Below are positions 36,753-47,066 of a stretch of 64,000 nucleotides of DNA, one piece after another. Within the stretch, counting starts at the first letter, position 1, and each line of letters begins with the position of its first letter. A program made the position numbers and the translations under genes. The notes below the pieces were generated by a model. It was not told the DNA's origin, did not search any database, and worked only from the letters and a program-made list of their open reading frames with translations. Source of the DNA: Cryptomeria japonica (Eukaryota; Streptophyta; Pinopsida; Cupressales; Cupressaceae); NCBI RefSeq assembly GCF_030272615.1, contig NC_081410.1:113895933-113959932 (forward strand), in the 5' to 3' direction.

Positions 36753-37208
36753 CCGAGTTCGGTGAAAGCATCAATCCGATGACTCTAATGAATATCTTTT
36801 GGGAGTTGATGCTGAATTATACACTTTAGGATGCTTTCTAAAAGTGTACTGGAATTAATACAGGAAATATTACAGGGAACAGGAATTGAAGACAAATGCT
36901 CTGACCGAGACTCAGTTGATACACAACAGTAGGAAATCACTTCTTACAGAAAGAAATTATGTTTTTAGTTCTTTACTTTTTGGCATTGTTGTCAAAGGGG
37001 GAGAAGACCTACAAAGGGGGAGAAGACTACTATAAAGAGGAAGAAGACCTATCAGGGGAGAAGACTAAAGAAAACTAAGCAGACTACAGATTGGAAAGAA
37101 GATTGAAATAGGAGAAGTCTAATGTATGGGGGAGAGCATTTCAGCATTTTAGAATCACAGCAATCCGAATCTTTTAAGGTCAAATCAATTGGTTTTTCCA
37201 TCAATGCC

Positions 37209-37220
37209 AAAGGGGGAGAT
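37209..37220 (+). other. Polypurine tract of the copia element
   Basis: AAAGGGGGAGAT directly before the 3' LTR, the primer for plus-strand synthesis. Several AAAGGGGGAGA-like stretches also occur upstream (about 36,995-37,135), as is common in plant copia elements. Confidence 0.85.
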
Positions 37221-38749
37221 TGTTGGCAATATTGCATTATAATAGACAATGAAATATTGTTGGCATTTCATAAGGATATTGAGAAGGTTGTTGATGATTA
37301 TGGATATAACTGATTAAAGATGTTTTACTGTCTTGATATTTTTATTTTGTCATTGATGTCAAGAAATTGATTTTCTAATTCAGTATGATGTTGCCATATC
37401 TTGAGAAGTATGATATGAATATTATAAAGATGTCGGTAAAAGACACAGGAAAGAATATGATGAATAAGGGGATGAATAAAGTATTCAATGGGCAACTACT
37501 ACCGAGTCAGAAAATGATGAGATCATGATGTTTTAGATTGTTTTAACATCATACATATGTTGTAAATTGTAAAGGTTAATACTATACTATGTTATCAAGC
37601 AAAGAACCTAGTCGGTAAACCCTAAGGTTATCGCTATCGGTTAATAAAGGCGGAATGTCTACCGAGTGAAGTTTAGTATTCACCGAGTTGTTACCGAGTT
37701 GTAACCAAGCTATAACAGAATGCAATAAATGTTTACGTGCGGTATTTAATGAAGGAAGTTGATGAGATGGAGCGGATTAAATGATTGATAAGCCATAGAA
37801 GAAGTTTGTTAATGAATCTAAGGCAATGAAAAGTCGAAATGAAGATCTACAGCTCAGATTGAACCGCAATACCCTGGCACAAGTTCCAAGATTATTATGC
37901 AAGTTCCAAGGTGGGGTAAAACATTTTCAGATCGAAAGATGCATTGAACCTGGACAAGATTGAAGATTTGATGGCTATGATTGATCATGGGAAATGTGAT
38001 CAAGGAGATTAGGCGGTTACCTAATTGTTTATAAATAGGAAACTGTTGATAAACAATGTATGCGGGCAAGTGTATGCACAGGGATGCTACATAGTGATTA
38101 CCGAGCATAGAAGCTTGAAGACCAGTTAGAATAACAGAGTATAGAAGCCCAGCAGATAGACAACATTAGTTCTATGTCTAGATTGTATTGAACAAATAAG
38201 AATCTGCTTTATCATTTTAGATGTGAAGTTGCAGATAGATTTTATTACTATTATTTTGTGAAAGTGACAGAAAATCTCTTAATCGAGTGGACTTAACAGT
38301 CTTATATGTAAACCCTCTAGCAAGGTGACATTCTGATTGAGTGTTTGAAATCCTTTAACAAGGTCACTTCTAACAAAGTGAAGATCCTAAGAGATCTGAG
38401 GGAAATCCCTTAACCGGGTCAAATCTAGTAATGTGTTTGTAATCTTTAACAGGATTTGCTTTTAACCGAGCATACTCTAGAAGAGTATATTTCTTAGTGG
38501 GTCCGAAATCCCACTGTGTTTTTTCCCTATTTGGGTTTCCTCGTGACATCTGGTGTTATGAGGTTTATATTGTTCATATGCTTTTGAGTTTGCATGTTTA
38601 ACAATTTTGGTTATATTACTGTTATATATGTTACCGAGGTTGAATCTGATGTTTGTATGGATAATTAAGTTTGTATGATTCACCCCCCCCCCCCCCTCTC
38701 ATCTTGTTGGCTATTGGATTTGTACTTATATTAAGTATCAGAACTATCA
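37221..38749 (+). repeat. 3' LTR of nested copia element
   Basis: 1,529 bp, aligned end to end with the 5' LTR, with substitutions, a short duplication (GATGAATAAGGGGATGAATA, near 37,459) and a longer C-tract. Ends CAGAACTATCA, followed by CTGTA. Confidence 0.95.
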
Positions 38750-38754
38750 CTGTA
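38750..38754. repeat. Target-site duplication CTGTA, right
   Basis: Matches 30,966-30,970. The LINE endonuclease frame resumes after it. Confidence 0.95.
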
Positions 38755-41700
38755 TCACTCAGTGTAGGAGATCAGATCTTCAATTTCCCTTGTTTAATGT
38801 GTATGGACCAACTAAAACTAAGGAGAAGCTAAAAGTTTGGACTGAGATTTCCCTTTAGGTTAATTTGTTAGAATCTGATAAGGTGATAATTGCTGGTGAT
38901 TTCAATGCCATCTTGGATAATGATGATAAGGAGGGTGGTCTAAGAAAACCTACCAAGGTAATGGATGATTTTCGAGATTTTATATCCAACTCCAAACTAA
39001 TTGATATCATTCTAGAAAATGGGAGACTCACTTGGACAAATACAAGACTTAATTTCTCTAGAATTTCTGAGAGACTTGATAGGTTCTTGGTTGGCGAATG
39101 GTGGATGAATGGCAGCTTCTCATTGGAATCTAACATTATACCTCAAATAGGGTCAGATCACTTCCCTACTTCACTTTCAATTGCTCACGATAACCCTTGT
39201 AAGAAAAATTATTTCAAATTTCTTAACATGTGGTGGCATGATCCAAAACTATTGAAGAATCACAGAGAATGGTGGCTTGAAGGTAATATCTTTTCTGGAT
39301 CCCCAAGCTTCAGATTCACTAAACGCGTGCATTTTTTGAAAAATAAGCTCAAAGAATGGAACAAATTATCCTTTAAAAACATTTTTGCCGAGAAAATCAG
39401 GATTGAGAAAGAATTGGAGGGCATTAGTAATCGTGTGAAGGTAATGGGCATGACAAATAAAGAGTTTGAAGCTGAAAATCTCTTAAAAGATCAGTACTCG
39501 GAAATCCTTAAAAGGGAGGAGTTGTATTGGAAGGAAAATCCTAGGGAATTATGGATTGCAGACGGGGACCTGAACACAAAAATTTTTCATGCCTCATCTA
39601 AGGCCAGAAGAATAAATAATAAAATTGGATCCATCATGGATGGCAATGGTAACGTATGTACTTTGTCGAAAGATATTGAGCAATCTGCCATTGATTATTT
39701 CACTAATCTTTTGGGGAGCAGAAACATTGATACCAATTCGACATATTCCATAATTGATGAGGTTATTAAAACATTCATTACAGATGAAGATTGTGCTATA
39801 CTACAAGCTCCGTATACCTTGGAAGAAATTAAAAAATGTAACTTTTTTCCTCCACCCACATAAGGCGCTAGGACCTGAAGGTATAATTGGTGAGTTCTTT
39901 CAGAATTGTTGGGATTTCATGGGATGGACATTTGGTCAATGGTGGAGGAATTCAAGAAAAAATAGAAATTTGTCAAAGAAATCAATCATACGTTGATAAC
40001 ATTGATTCCCAAGAAGAAGGACTATGAATCGATGATGGATTATTGCCCCATCTCACTATGCAATACAATTTACAAAATTATCTCCAAAGCCATGGCAGAA
40101 AGACTAAAGAAAATATTACCGAAACTCACATCAGAAAACCAAAATGGCTTCACCCCCGGGCGGGAGATTGCCAATAGCATCATTTTGGTCTCAGAAGTTG
40201 TCCACTCAATTTACAAAGAGAAACAGAAAGGTATGGTCATTAAACTTGATGTTGCCAAAGCATATGATCGGGTTGTATGGGATTTCTTAATATGTGTTCT
40301 GAAAAGATTTGGATTTCCTAACAAATGGATTGAATGTATCAAATTTTGCATCTCTACTGTTAATTTTTTTATGATTATCAATGGAAATGTGTGTGGCTTC
40401 TTCGGAGCCACTAATGGCCTGCATCAGGGAGACCCTCTATCTCCTACCCTTTTTGTGGTAATGGTTGAAGTTCTTGGGAAATTGATTCAAAAAAGACATG
40501 CAGACAGCAAATGGAAAGGGATGAAAGTGCACAACCAATTGGATTCTATTACTCATTCCCAATCTACTGATGACACAATAATCTTTGGGGAGGCCTCGTT
40601 GGTCGAAGCTAAGAGCATTATGAGAACACTGAATTTATAGTCTAAACAATTGGGGCAGGTGATGAATAAAGGCAAGTTGCAACTATTCTTCTTCAACACC
40701 AACATGCAGGTTTGGCAAAGGATCTCAAACCTTTTGGGAATAAAATTTTCTGATCTTCCAATCAAATATTTAGGGGTTCAAATTGAGAAAGGATGTAGGC
40801 AGTCTTAGATTTGGGAAGATGTTTTGAAATCTTGTTTGGCCAAAACAAAGCTTTGGAAGAATAGATGGCTAACACAAGCTGGCAGATTAACAATGGTCAG
40901 GTCTGTCCTATTGGCCATTCCTATTTACTGTATGTCATGCTTCAAGATACCCTTTGTTGTTGGTAAGAATATTGATAACCTACTCAGGAAATTTGTTTGG
41001 GAGGGTGCAAAAGACACAAAAAAGATACCACTCATTAACTGGGAAACCATGTGTTTACTAAAAGAGGATGGTAGAGCCAGACTAAGGAAAATGGAACTAC
41101 AAAATAGTGTGTTGGGAGCCAAGTTATCTTGGAAGATGTATACAGAACCGCAGAAACTATGGTGCAAAATATTCAAGAAGAAATATTTAGACTCCGAGAA
41201 CCCTTGCCGAATTCTCACTATGGCAAACGCAGACCGGGGATCTGCCACATGGAACTTTCTTTGGGATTGTAGATTCATTATAACTAATCACATTTCATGG
41301 CACATTGGTAATGGCAAATCTGCAAAATTTTGGAGGGACTCATGGGATGGTGCACCTGCACTATCAAATAGTTTTAATCATGACTGGATTGATCTTGTCG
41401 AGTCTACTTATGGTGTGTTTTTCAATTATTACTTCGAGCAGAATATGGAATAGGATGGGAAGAGGGTATAGAAACAGATATCCATTAGCAATCCAATTAT
41501 ATGTGAATCTCTAAAAGATGTACTAAAAAGTAGATGTATCCCAATGTCTAGTGATGAGGATAGGATATTCTGGTGTGTTTACAAATCAGGAGAATATACT
41601 GTCAAATTGGGATATGAGGTACAAAGACAAAGGGGTACGTTCATGGATTGGCCACATAAGCTATGCTAGAGTAATAAGCTTCTCCCTAAAGCGAGAGCAT

Positions 41701-42716
41701 TTCTTTGGTTGGCCCTTCATAATAGGATCCTCACTAGGGACAAACTAAAGTCAATTGGTATCTATGGACCCAACATGTGTGTTATGTGCAAAGCAGATGA
41801 AGAATCTACCAATCATTTACTCTTCAATTATCCCATGGTGGAAGCTTGCTGGAATTGGTTCTTTGAAAATACCAATCTTAAAATCATCAGATGTGAGTTA
41901 CTCAAGGACTTCCTCATTTCATGGCCGAGGATCTATAGTTCAATATGGAGTGACCTTTGGCTGGTAGGACCTTCATTAATTGTTTAGCACATTTGGAAAG
42001 AAAGAAATAGAAGGATCTTCGAAGAAACTATGCTCCCAGTTAATAAAGTCATTGAAAACATCAAAAGTGTTGTAGAGGAAATGATAAATGGGAAATCAAT
42101 CATGAGGAGAATGAAAACCTATAACGATTGGGACTGTAGAATGGAAAAGATATGGCTCTTCAAACAGCCTTTAATCATAAACACCAAAAATGGAGTTAAT
42201 AGGATGGACATCAAATGGATGGCCCCACCAAAGGATTGGGTGAAATTAAATTTTGATGGAGCTAGCAAGGGTAACCCGGGAGATGCTGGATTTGGTGTTG
42301 TAATTAGGAACAATGCCAGTAAGATAGTACATGGGATATATGGTGGACTGGGCATGGCTACTAACAACAAGGCTGAAATCAAAGCATTAGAGGCTGGATT
42401 AAATCTTTGCATACAAATTGGTATCTCCAAGGTGCTCATTGAGGGAGATTCTCAAGTAATTATAAATGGCATTATCAAAACGAATTTCCAATGTTGGAAG
42501 TTAAGCAAATGGCTCCCCCGTATAAACCATCTGTTGGAATTGATCAACACTTTTGAGATTAAGCATGTGTACCGTGAAGGGAACCGTACGGCTGATTACC
42601 TTGCAAACTTGGAAGTGGTATGTAATGATAACAATATTACCTTTGATCAACACTCTACAAGTAATGACATAATTAATCACATCAAACTGGATTCTTCACA
42701 CGATGGTATCGGTTGA
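38755..42716 (+). pseudogene. LINE ORF2, rest of endonuclease, reverse transcriptase, zinc finger and RNase H
   Basis: In one frame for nearly 4 kb. Endonuclease: VIIAGDFNAILD (about 38,880) and GSDHFPTSL (about 39,150). Reverse transcriptase: GFTPGREIANSI, KLDVAKAYDRV (catalytic Asp), GLHQGDPLSP, and STDDTIIFG in place of the usual FADDTIIFG near 40,560-40,585. Zinc-binding region: CVMCKADEESTNHLLFNYP (about 41,780-41,840). RNase H: FDGASKGNPG, NNKAEIKALEAGL, EGDSQVI, YREGNRTADYLAN (42,245-42,610). Stops in frame: 38,856, 39,963, 40,638, 40,806, 41,451, 41,469, 41,667, 41,985; a short off-frame segment lies between about 39,845 and 39,925. It would have copied LINE RNA at nicked target DNA; now dead. 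Confidence 0.9.
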
Positions 42717-43012
42717 GATCTGTACATTCGATGGATGACTACCTAAGCCCTGGATAGAGGTGGCACTAGATAAGATTTTGCCTCAGTCTCATTGTACAAT
42801 GGAAGGATTGTATTGCCTTCCATATCCCAAAAATTTGATACTAGTATGATTTTTATGCAGTAATGGCGGCACAATCACATTATTATCTCTGAGCAAATCT
42901 GGTAACATTATCAAAACACTGTTTTTGGGAATTTGGAATGGAAACTTCTAGAGGCATCCGGCTCTATAAAGATTAATGCTTCACAAAATGATGCTTCTTG
43001 TATTAGCAAGCT

Positions 43013-43573
43013 ATGATAATGGCACACTTTGGGGACATTAGTTGTGTCAACTGTGAAGAGCATGTTGGTGCTCAAATTCGAAATCTATTTGAAACGAAGG
43101 AGTATGTGTATGAGGCAATTCAAGGGTTGATGGGGATTACTCTGAATTTCGACATGCATTGGTACGATGCCCTCATTTATGAAGCAGTTGTTCTTCCCTT
43201 AGTTGATATCTTTGACTCAAGGGAGCGATCTGTCGAGTTGATGTGCGACTTTGTGAAGCAATCCGTTGGCAATATTGTTGCCAATGACATTCTCAACCTG
43301 GATAAAAATGTAAAGATTAGCATCTTAAAAACATATTTCCAGCCCGAGTACTATTTGCCCTCTGAATCCAATGAGGATGCAAACAATTACGAGGAGGAAG
43401 ATAGCTCAGACTCTGAGAACAGCAATAAGCGCAGTGCCAAGAGAAGAAGAATGGAGAAGGCTGAGAAAAGGGAGCGAATGAAGACTTTTATGGAAAAACG
43501 CTTGGGAGATATTCAGGTGTGTAGTTTTGAATGGAAACATGGACCCCTTCAGCCATGCTACCAATTCAGATGA
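43013..43573 (+). CDS. ORF of 186 codons downstream of the LINE RNase H; unknown function
   Basis: Intact ORF, 296 bp after the RNase H stop and before the LINE A-tail, in the same direction as ORF1 and ORF2. Residues 1-110 look like an alpha-helical globular domain (CVNCEEHVGAQIRNLFETKE, then repeated hydrophobic heptads). Residues about 120-140 are acidic with Ser (NEDANNYEEEDSSDSENSN), followed by a strongly basic, nuclear-localisation-like segment KRSAKRRRMEKAEKRERMK. It has no stop although ORF1 and ORF2 have many, so it may be under different constraint or be a host sequence carried by the LINE. I do not recognise a family. The layout (helical part then basic tail) resembles the ORF-like pieces after the other LINE at 26,416-27,191. 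Confidence 0.45.
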   Translation: MIMAHFGDISCVNCEEHVGAQIRNLFETKEYVYEAIQGLMGITLNFDMHWYDALIYEAVVLPLVDIFDSRERSVELMCDFVKQSVGNIVANDILNLDKNVKISILKTYFQPEYYLPSESNEDANNYEEEDSSDSENSNKRSAKRRRMEKAEKRERMKTFMEKRLGDIQVCSFEWKHGPLQPCYQFR

Positions 43574-43945
43574 ATGGTGGTTCCCAGTTGCTTCCACTAC
43601 AAATGTCATCATCCTTGGTGAATATGCTGCTCTTATTCTCCAAGCTCTTCGGGGAGATGAATAACTTTCCTGCACTTGGTCACTTCTCTAATCACATAGG
43701 GAATCGATTGGTCTATGACACTTTGATATACTTGTGTCGATTGTACTATCCTTTGTCTTTGTTCAGTCTTTTTGTGTTGTTACTAGCTACAATATCAGAT
43801 CATAGGGATGTTTGGATGATTCGACTCACCCGCTTTTTGTCATATGTGGGTGGCATAACTATTTGTATTTTTTCAGAAATTTAATAGAGGGTGCTATCCC
43901 CATAGTAGATAGCACTTACCTTAAAAATAAAAAAATAAAAAATTC
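43574..43945 (+). other. LINE 3' region and A-rich tail
   Basis: Follows the 186-codon ORF and ends in an A-rich run with interspersed T (AAAAATAAAAAAATAAAAAA, about 43,923-43,942), the likely LINE 3' terminus. Overlapping short ORFs here are not supported. Positions 43,946-44,329 are AT-rich with no recognised feature. Confidence 0.5.
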
Positions 43946-44329
43946 AAAGTTAAATAAAAAAATTGAAGAATTCATAACTAATTTTTCCGTATTTTTCACC
44001 CATGTAGCCTCAAAAATTATAAGCGAAATAGATTGAAGTAAAATAATTTTTCAAAAACTAAACTTTAGTAGAGTAAAAAAAAAATATGAAAAAGAATCTT
44101 GATATCTAATTGGTTGAATATATGATTTTTAATAACAAGTTAAAAATGGCACGATTGCTATAGTTCTATGATAGAACTAAATATAGTTTAAAAAAAGATG
44201 GGCTCTATAAAGGTATATTTTTTAATTCTAAATGGGTCGAAGTCTAAAATAAAGATGGAAAACCAAATAACATTAAGCAATTAAAGAAATTCAAATAGAA
44301 GGAAGATCTTTATTATCAAATTTTATCTA

Positions 44330-44760
44330 GACATCTACAAGGACAAAGTAATCAACAGGTCAATGAGAGCTCTCAAGGTCTTCCTAGGTTGAGACATATT
44401 TTCTAGGGTATTATTTATCAATGTTATCATCTTGACGCTTGTTTGACCCCTCTTGAATCTCTCAATCCTCATTGTCTCTTTTGTGGGAAAATTGAGAATC
44501 TGAAACACATTTCTTGGTTTTGATTCAAAGCTCAAGAAGACTAGCTTTGGATCCATAGTTTTTTGTCTTTTAAAGCCCTCTTTGTTTTGTTGGGGTATGG
44601 TTCTAGTAAGAGATTAATCTTGTCTCTCTTTCAAGTATACGCAGATTTGACATCCTTTCAGGGTGGAAATTCCTTTAACATTTGTAAAGATAGAAATGTA
44701 ACTATTTTTTAGATTGTTCTATAGACAAGAATTTCTTATATAAATTAAAGGTTTAATTTT
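44330..44760 (+). pseudogene. Small LINE ORF2 fragment (zinc-binding RVT region)
   Basis: The plus-strand frame reads CHLDACLTPLESLNPHCLFC, then GKIENLKHISWF and a degraded continuation, matching the C-x2-C...H pattern of the zinc-binding domain that follows LINE reverse transcriptases. Stops interrupt it. It is different from the two larger LINEs in the window. Confidence 0.4.
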
Positions 44761-45070
44761 TTCTAATGTTTTTATATAGATTTAAGTGCAAACTCGTAAA
44801 CTTTCACTTAAAGTCGCTCATATCTAAGAAATCTAATACCATTGGGGAAATGCTCCTTGGAATATTGTCAAAATTGTTTTTGGCCTCTCTTCTTCTTGAG
44901 GATGTATGCATGGTCATAGGGCAAGTGCAAGGTAATGAGTCACAAATTCGTGAAAGTCTGGGCTTTGGAAAATGCACTCTTAAATTTGGGGACCCTTTTT
45001 TAAAAAACGAGGGCTCGTTTATGCTTCGGGCCCCCGATCCAAAAGGTAATAGGGGCTCAAAGCGAAAATA

Positions 45071-45234
45071 AATGGGCTCCCATTTTTTTCTAAAATGGGG
45101 ACCTGCTTTTAAACAAAACGGGCCACCGTTTCTAAATCGTATTTTACACTTTTTTTTTGGGCAATTTTTTTTATTTTCACCCTGGAACTGAAGTGAGAAC
45201 AGGAGATCAAAAATGGGCCCCCGTGCTGTGGATT
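45071..45234. repeat. GC-rich palindromic end sequence of the two-gene element, left
   Basis: AATGGGCTCCCATTTTTTTC followed by AAAATGGGGACC (45,071-45,103) is a stem-loop-capable version of the 58-bp repeat found at the right end. AAATGGGCCCCCGTGCTGTG at 45,211-45,230 matches the last partial repeat at the right end. Related GGGGACCC, GGGCCCCCGAT and GGGCTC motifs continue leftward to about 44,985. Confidence 0.55.
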
Positions 45235-45469
45235 TCATTTCAATCCTCCACCACTCTCCCAGGTACACATTCAATCATCTACTTTCATATTTTGTAATTT
45301 TCTTGTATATTTTTCTTGTTCTTTTGTGTATTATTTAGATTTTCTTGGTATTATTTTAGTTTTTTTTACAGTAGCCTATAAATAAATAAAAATTTACATT
45401 TGTAAATTCTTAATTTTGATCTAAAATATTCTTCAGCAGTTAACCCTAAACCCTAATCAACAAATTTAC

Positions 45470-45665
45470 AAATCAAAACCAAACCTAGATAGTTAACAAA
45501 ACAAAATATCAAATTGACAAGATACAAGATATCTCAGAAATATCAAAACGAAAACCAAATCGAAACAAAACCAAAACTAAATGGAAATCAAAACCAAAAC
45601 CAAAACAAAATCAAAACTAAATGGAAATTAAAACCAAATCCAAACCAAACCAAACCAAATTAAAT
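45470..45665. repeat. A/C-rich simple repeat (AAACC-type)
   Basis: Degenerate AAACCAAAACCAAAAC and AAACTAAATGGAAATC units. No coding content. Nearby CCCTAAACCCTAA (about 45,444-45,456) is only two telomere-like units. Confidence 0.75.
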
Positions 45666-45924
45666 GGCACAATAGGACTGTTAAATGTTTCTAGGAATTA
45701 TTTTTTTAGGTATTGGGCCTTTCAACCAATAAACGAAAAAATTTAACCACTTCTAGCAAGCCACCATTCTAATTCCTTAAATTGAACATATGTACCAAAA
45801 TTGTTCTTAATCCTCATTAGGCAATACAAAAGTTACCACTATTAGTATGACCTTAAAATTAATTAACATTACTCTTCAAATTTTAGATATCAAAGTTTAG
45901 GCTTAGGTTTATGCCATGTCATGG

Positions 45925-47066
45925 CATAAAGGTCCTATTATGGTCCTATTATGTCATTCCATGGTATAAAAGGACCAATTATGGACACATTATGCCATGT
46001 CATGGCATAATAGGACACATTATGCCATGATGGCATAATATGTCCTATTATGCCATGATGGCATAATATGTCCTATTATGCCATGACATTGCATAATAGG
46101 TCCATGGTTGGTCCTATTATATCATGTCATGGCATAATAGGACCTATTATGCCATCTTATACCATGACATTGCATAATAGTCCACCTATTATGCCATTAT
46201 GGCATAACAGGTCCATAATAGGACCTATTAAGCCACAACATGACATGATTTTCTCAAATTACCAACTTCATCATCTAATTCATCTCCAACACTGAAACTA
46301 TGCTAATTTGACATGTTTACTTAGTATGATAGGACCAATTATGGACCTATTATGCCATGATGGCATAATATGTCCTATTATGCCATGACATTGCATAATA
46401 GGTCTATAGTTGGTCCTATTATATCATGTCATGGCATAATAGAACCTATTATGCCATCATGCCATGACATTGCATAATAGTCCACCTATTATGCCATCAT
46501 GGCATAACAGGTCCATAAAAGGACCTATTAAGCCACAACATGACATGATTTTCTCAAATTGCCAACTTCATTATCTAATTCATCTCCAACACTAAAACTA
46601 TGCCAATTTGACATGTTTACTTAGTATGATAGGACCAATTATGGACCTATTATGCCATGATGGCATAATATGTCCTATTATGCCATGAAATTGCATAATA
46701 GGTCCATAGTTGGTTCTATTATATCATGGCATGGCATAATAGGTCCTATTATGCCATGACATTGCATAATAGTCCACCTATTATGCCATAATGGCATAAT
46801 AGGTCCATAATAGGACCTATTAAGCCATGACATGACATGATTTTCTGGAATTGCCAACTTCATCATCTAATTCATCTCCAACACTAAAGTACTAATTCAA
46901 CATGTTTACTTAGTATGATAAGACTAATTATGGACCTATTATGTCATGTCATGGAATAATAGGACCTATTATATGATCATGTCATTGCATAACAGGACCT
47001 ATTATGCCATGACAGCATAATAAGTCATATTATGCCATGACATTGCATAATAGGTCCATAGTTGGT
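45925..47066. repeat. Palindromic satellite array, about 300-bp higher-order period
   Basis: Dozens of TTATGCCA...TGGCATAA inverted units, e.g. TTATGCCATGATGGCATAA with 8-bp arms and a 3-bp loop, alternate with ATAGGTCC/GGACCTAT units, themselves complementary. A larger unit beginning TTAGTATGATAGGACCAATT recurs at 46,321, 46,621 and, degenerate, 46,910, with a partial first unit near 45,969, giving steps of 300 and 289 bp. Each unit includes a non-palindromic CCAACTTCATCATCTAATTC stretch. Apparent ORFs are readings of the repeat. Confidence 0.9.

Larger units (their letters stand above)
30971..38749 (+). mobile_element. Complete Ty1/copia LTR retrotransposon (7,779 bp) nested in the LINE
   Basis: 5' LTR 30,971-32,503, primer-binding site, single-frame gag-pol region (32,568-36,752), polypurine tract and 3' LTR 37,221-38,749. 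It has TG...CA ends and a CTGTA target-site duplication. Domain order gag, protease, integrase, reverse transcriptase, RNase H defines Ty1/copia. The LTRs differ at about 3% of sites in their first 175 bp, plus small indels, so the insertion is old, but younger than the LINE. Seven in-frame stops make it non-autonomous now. Confidence 0.97.
29361..43945 (+). mobile_element. Near full-length L1-type LINE, split by a nested copia element
   Basis: ORF1 (29,361-30,540), ORF2 5' end (30,697-30,970), then a 7.8-kb copia insertion, then the rest of ORF2 (38,755-42,716), a 3' ORF (43,013-43,573), a 3' region and an A-rich tail (TTAAAAATAAAAAAATAAAA, about 43,920-43,940). Without the copia element the LINE is about 6.8 kb, normal for a full-length plant L1. 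Its own target-site duplication is not clear. It is inactive, with several in-frame stops and a pair of compensating frameshifts, but its domain order is complete. Confidence 0.85.

Noticed and set aside
45443-45457. Interstitial telomere repeat (CCCTAAA)
   Set aside because: Only about two units; common by chance in plant DNA.
45925-47066. Regularly spaced palindromes resembling a CRISPR array
   Set aside because: No constant repeat with unique spacers; the whole array is a higher-order satellite in plant nuclear DNA.
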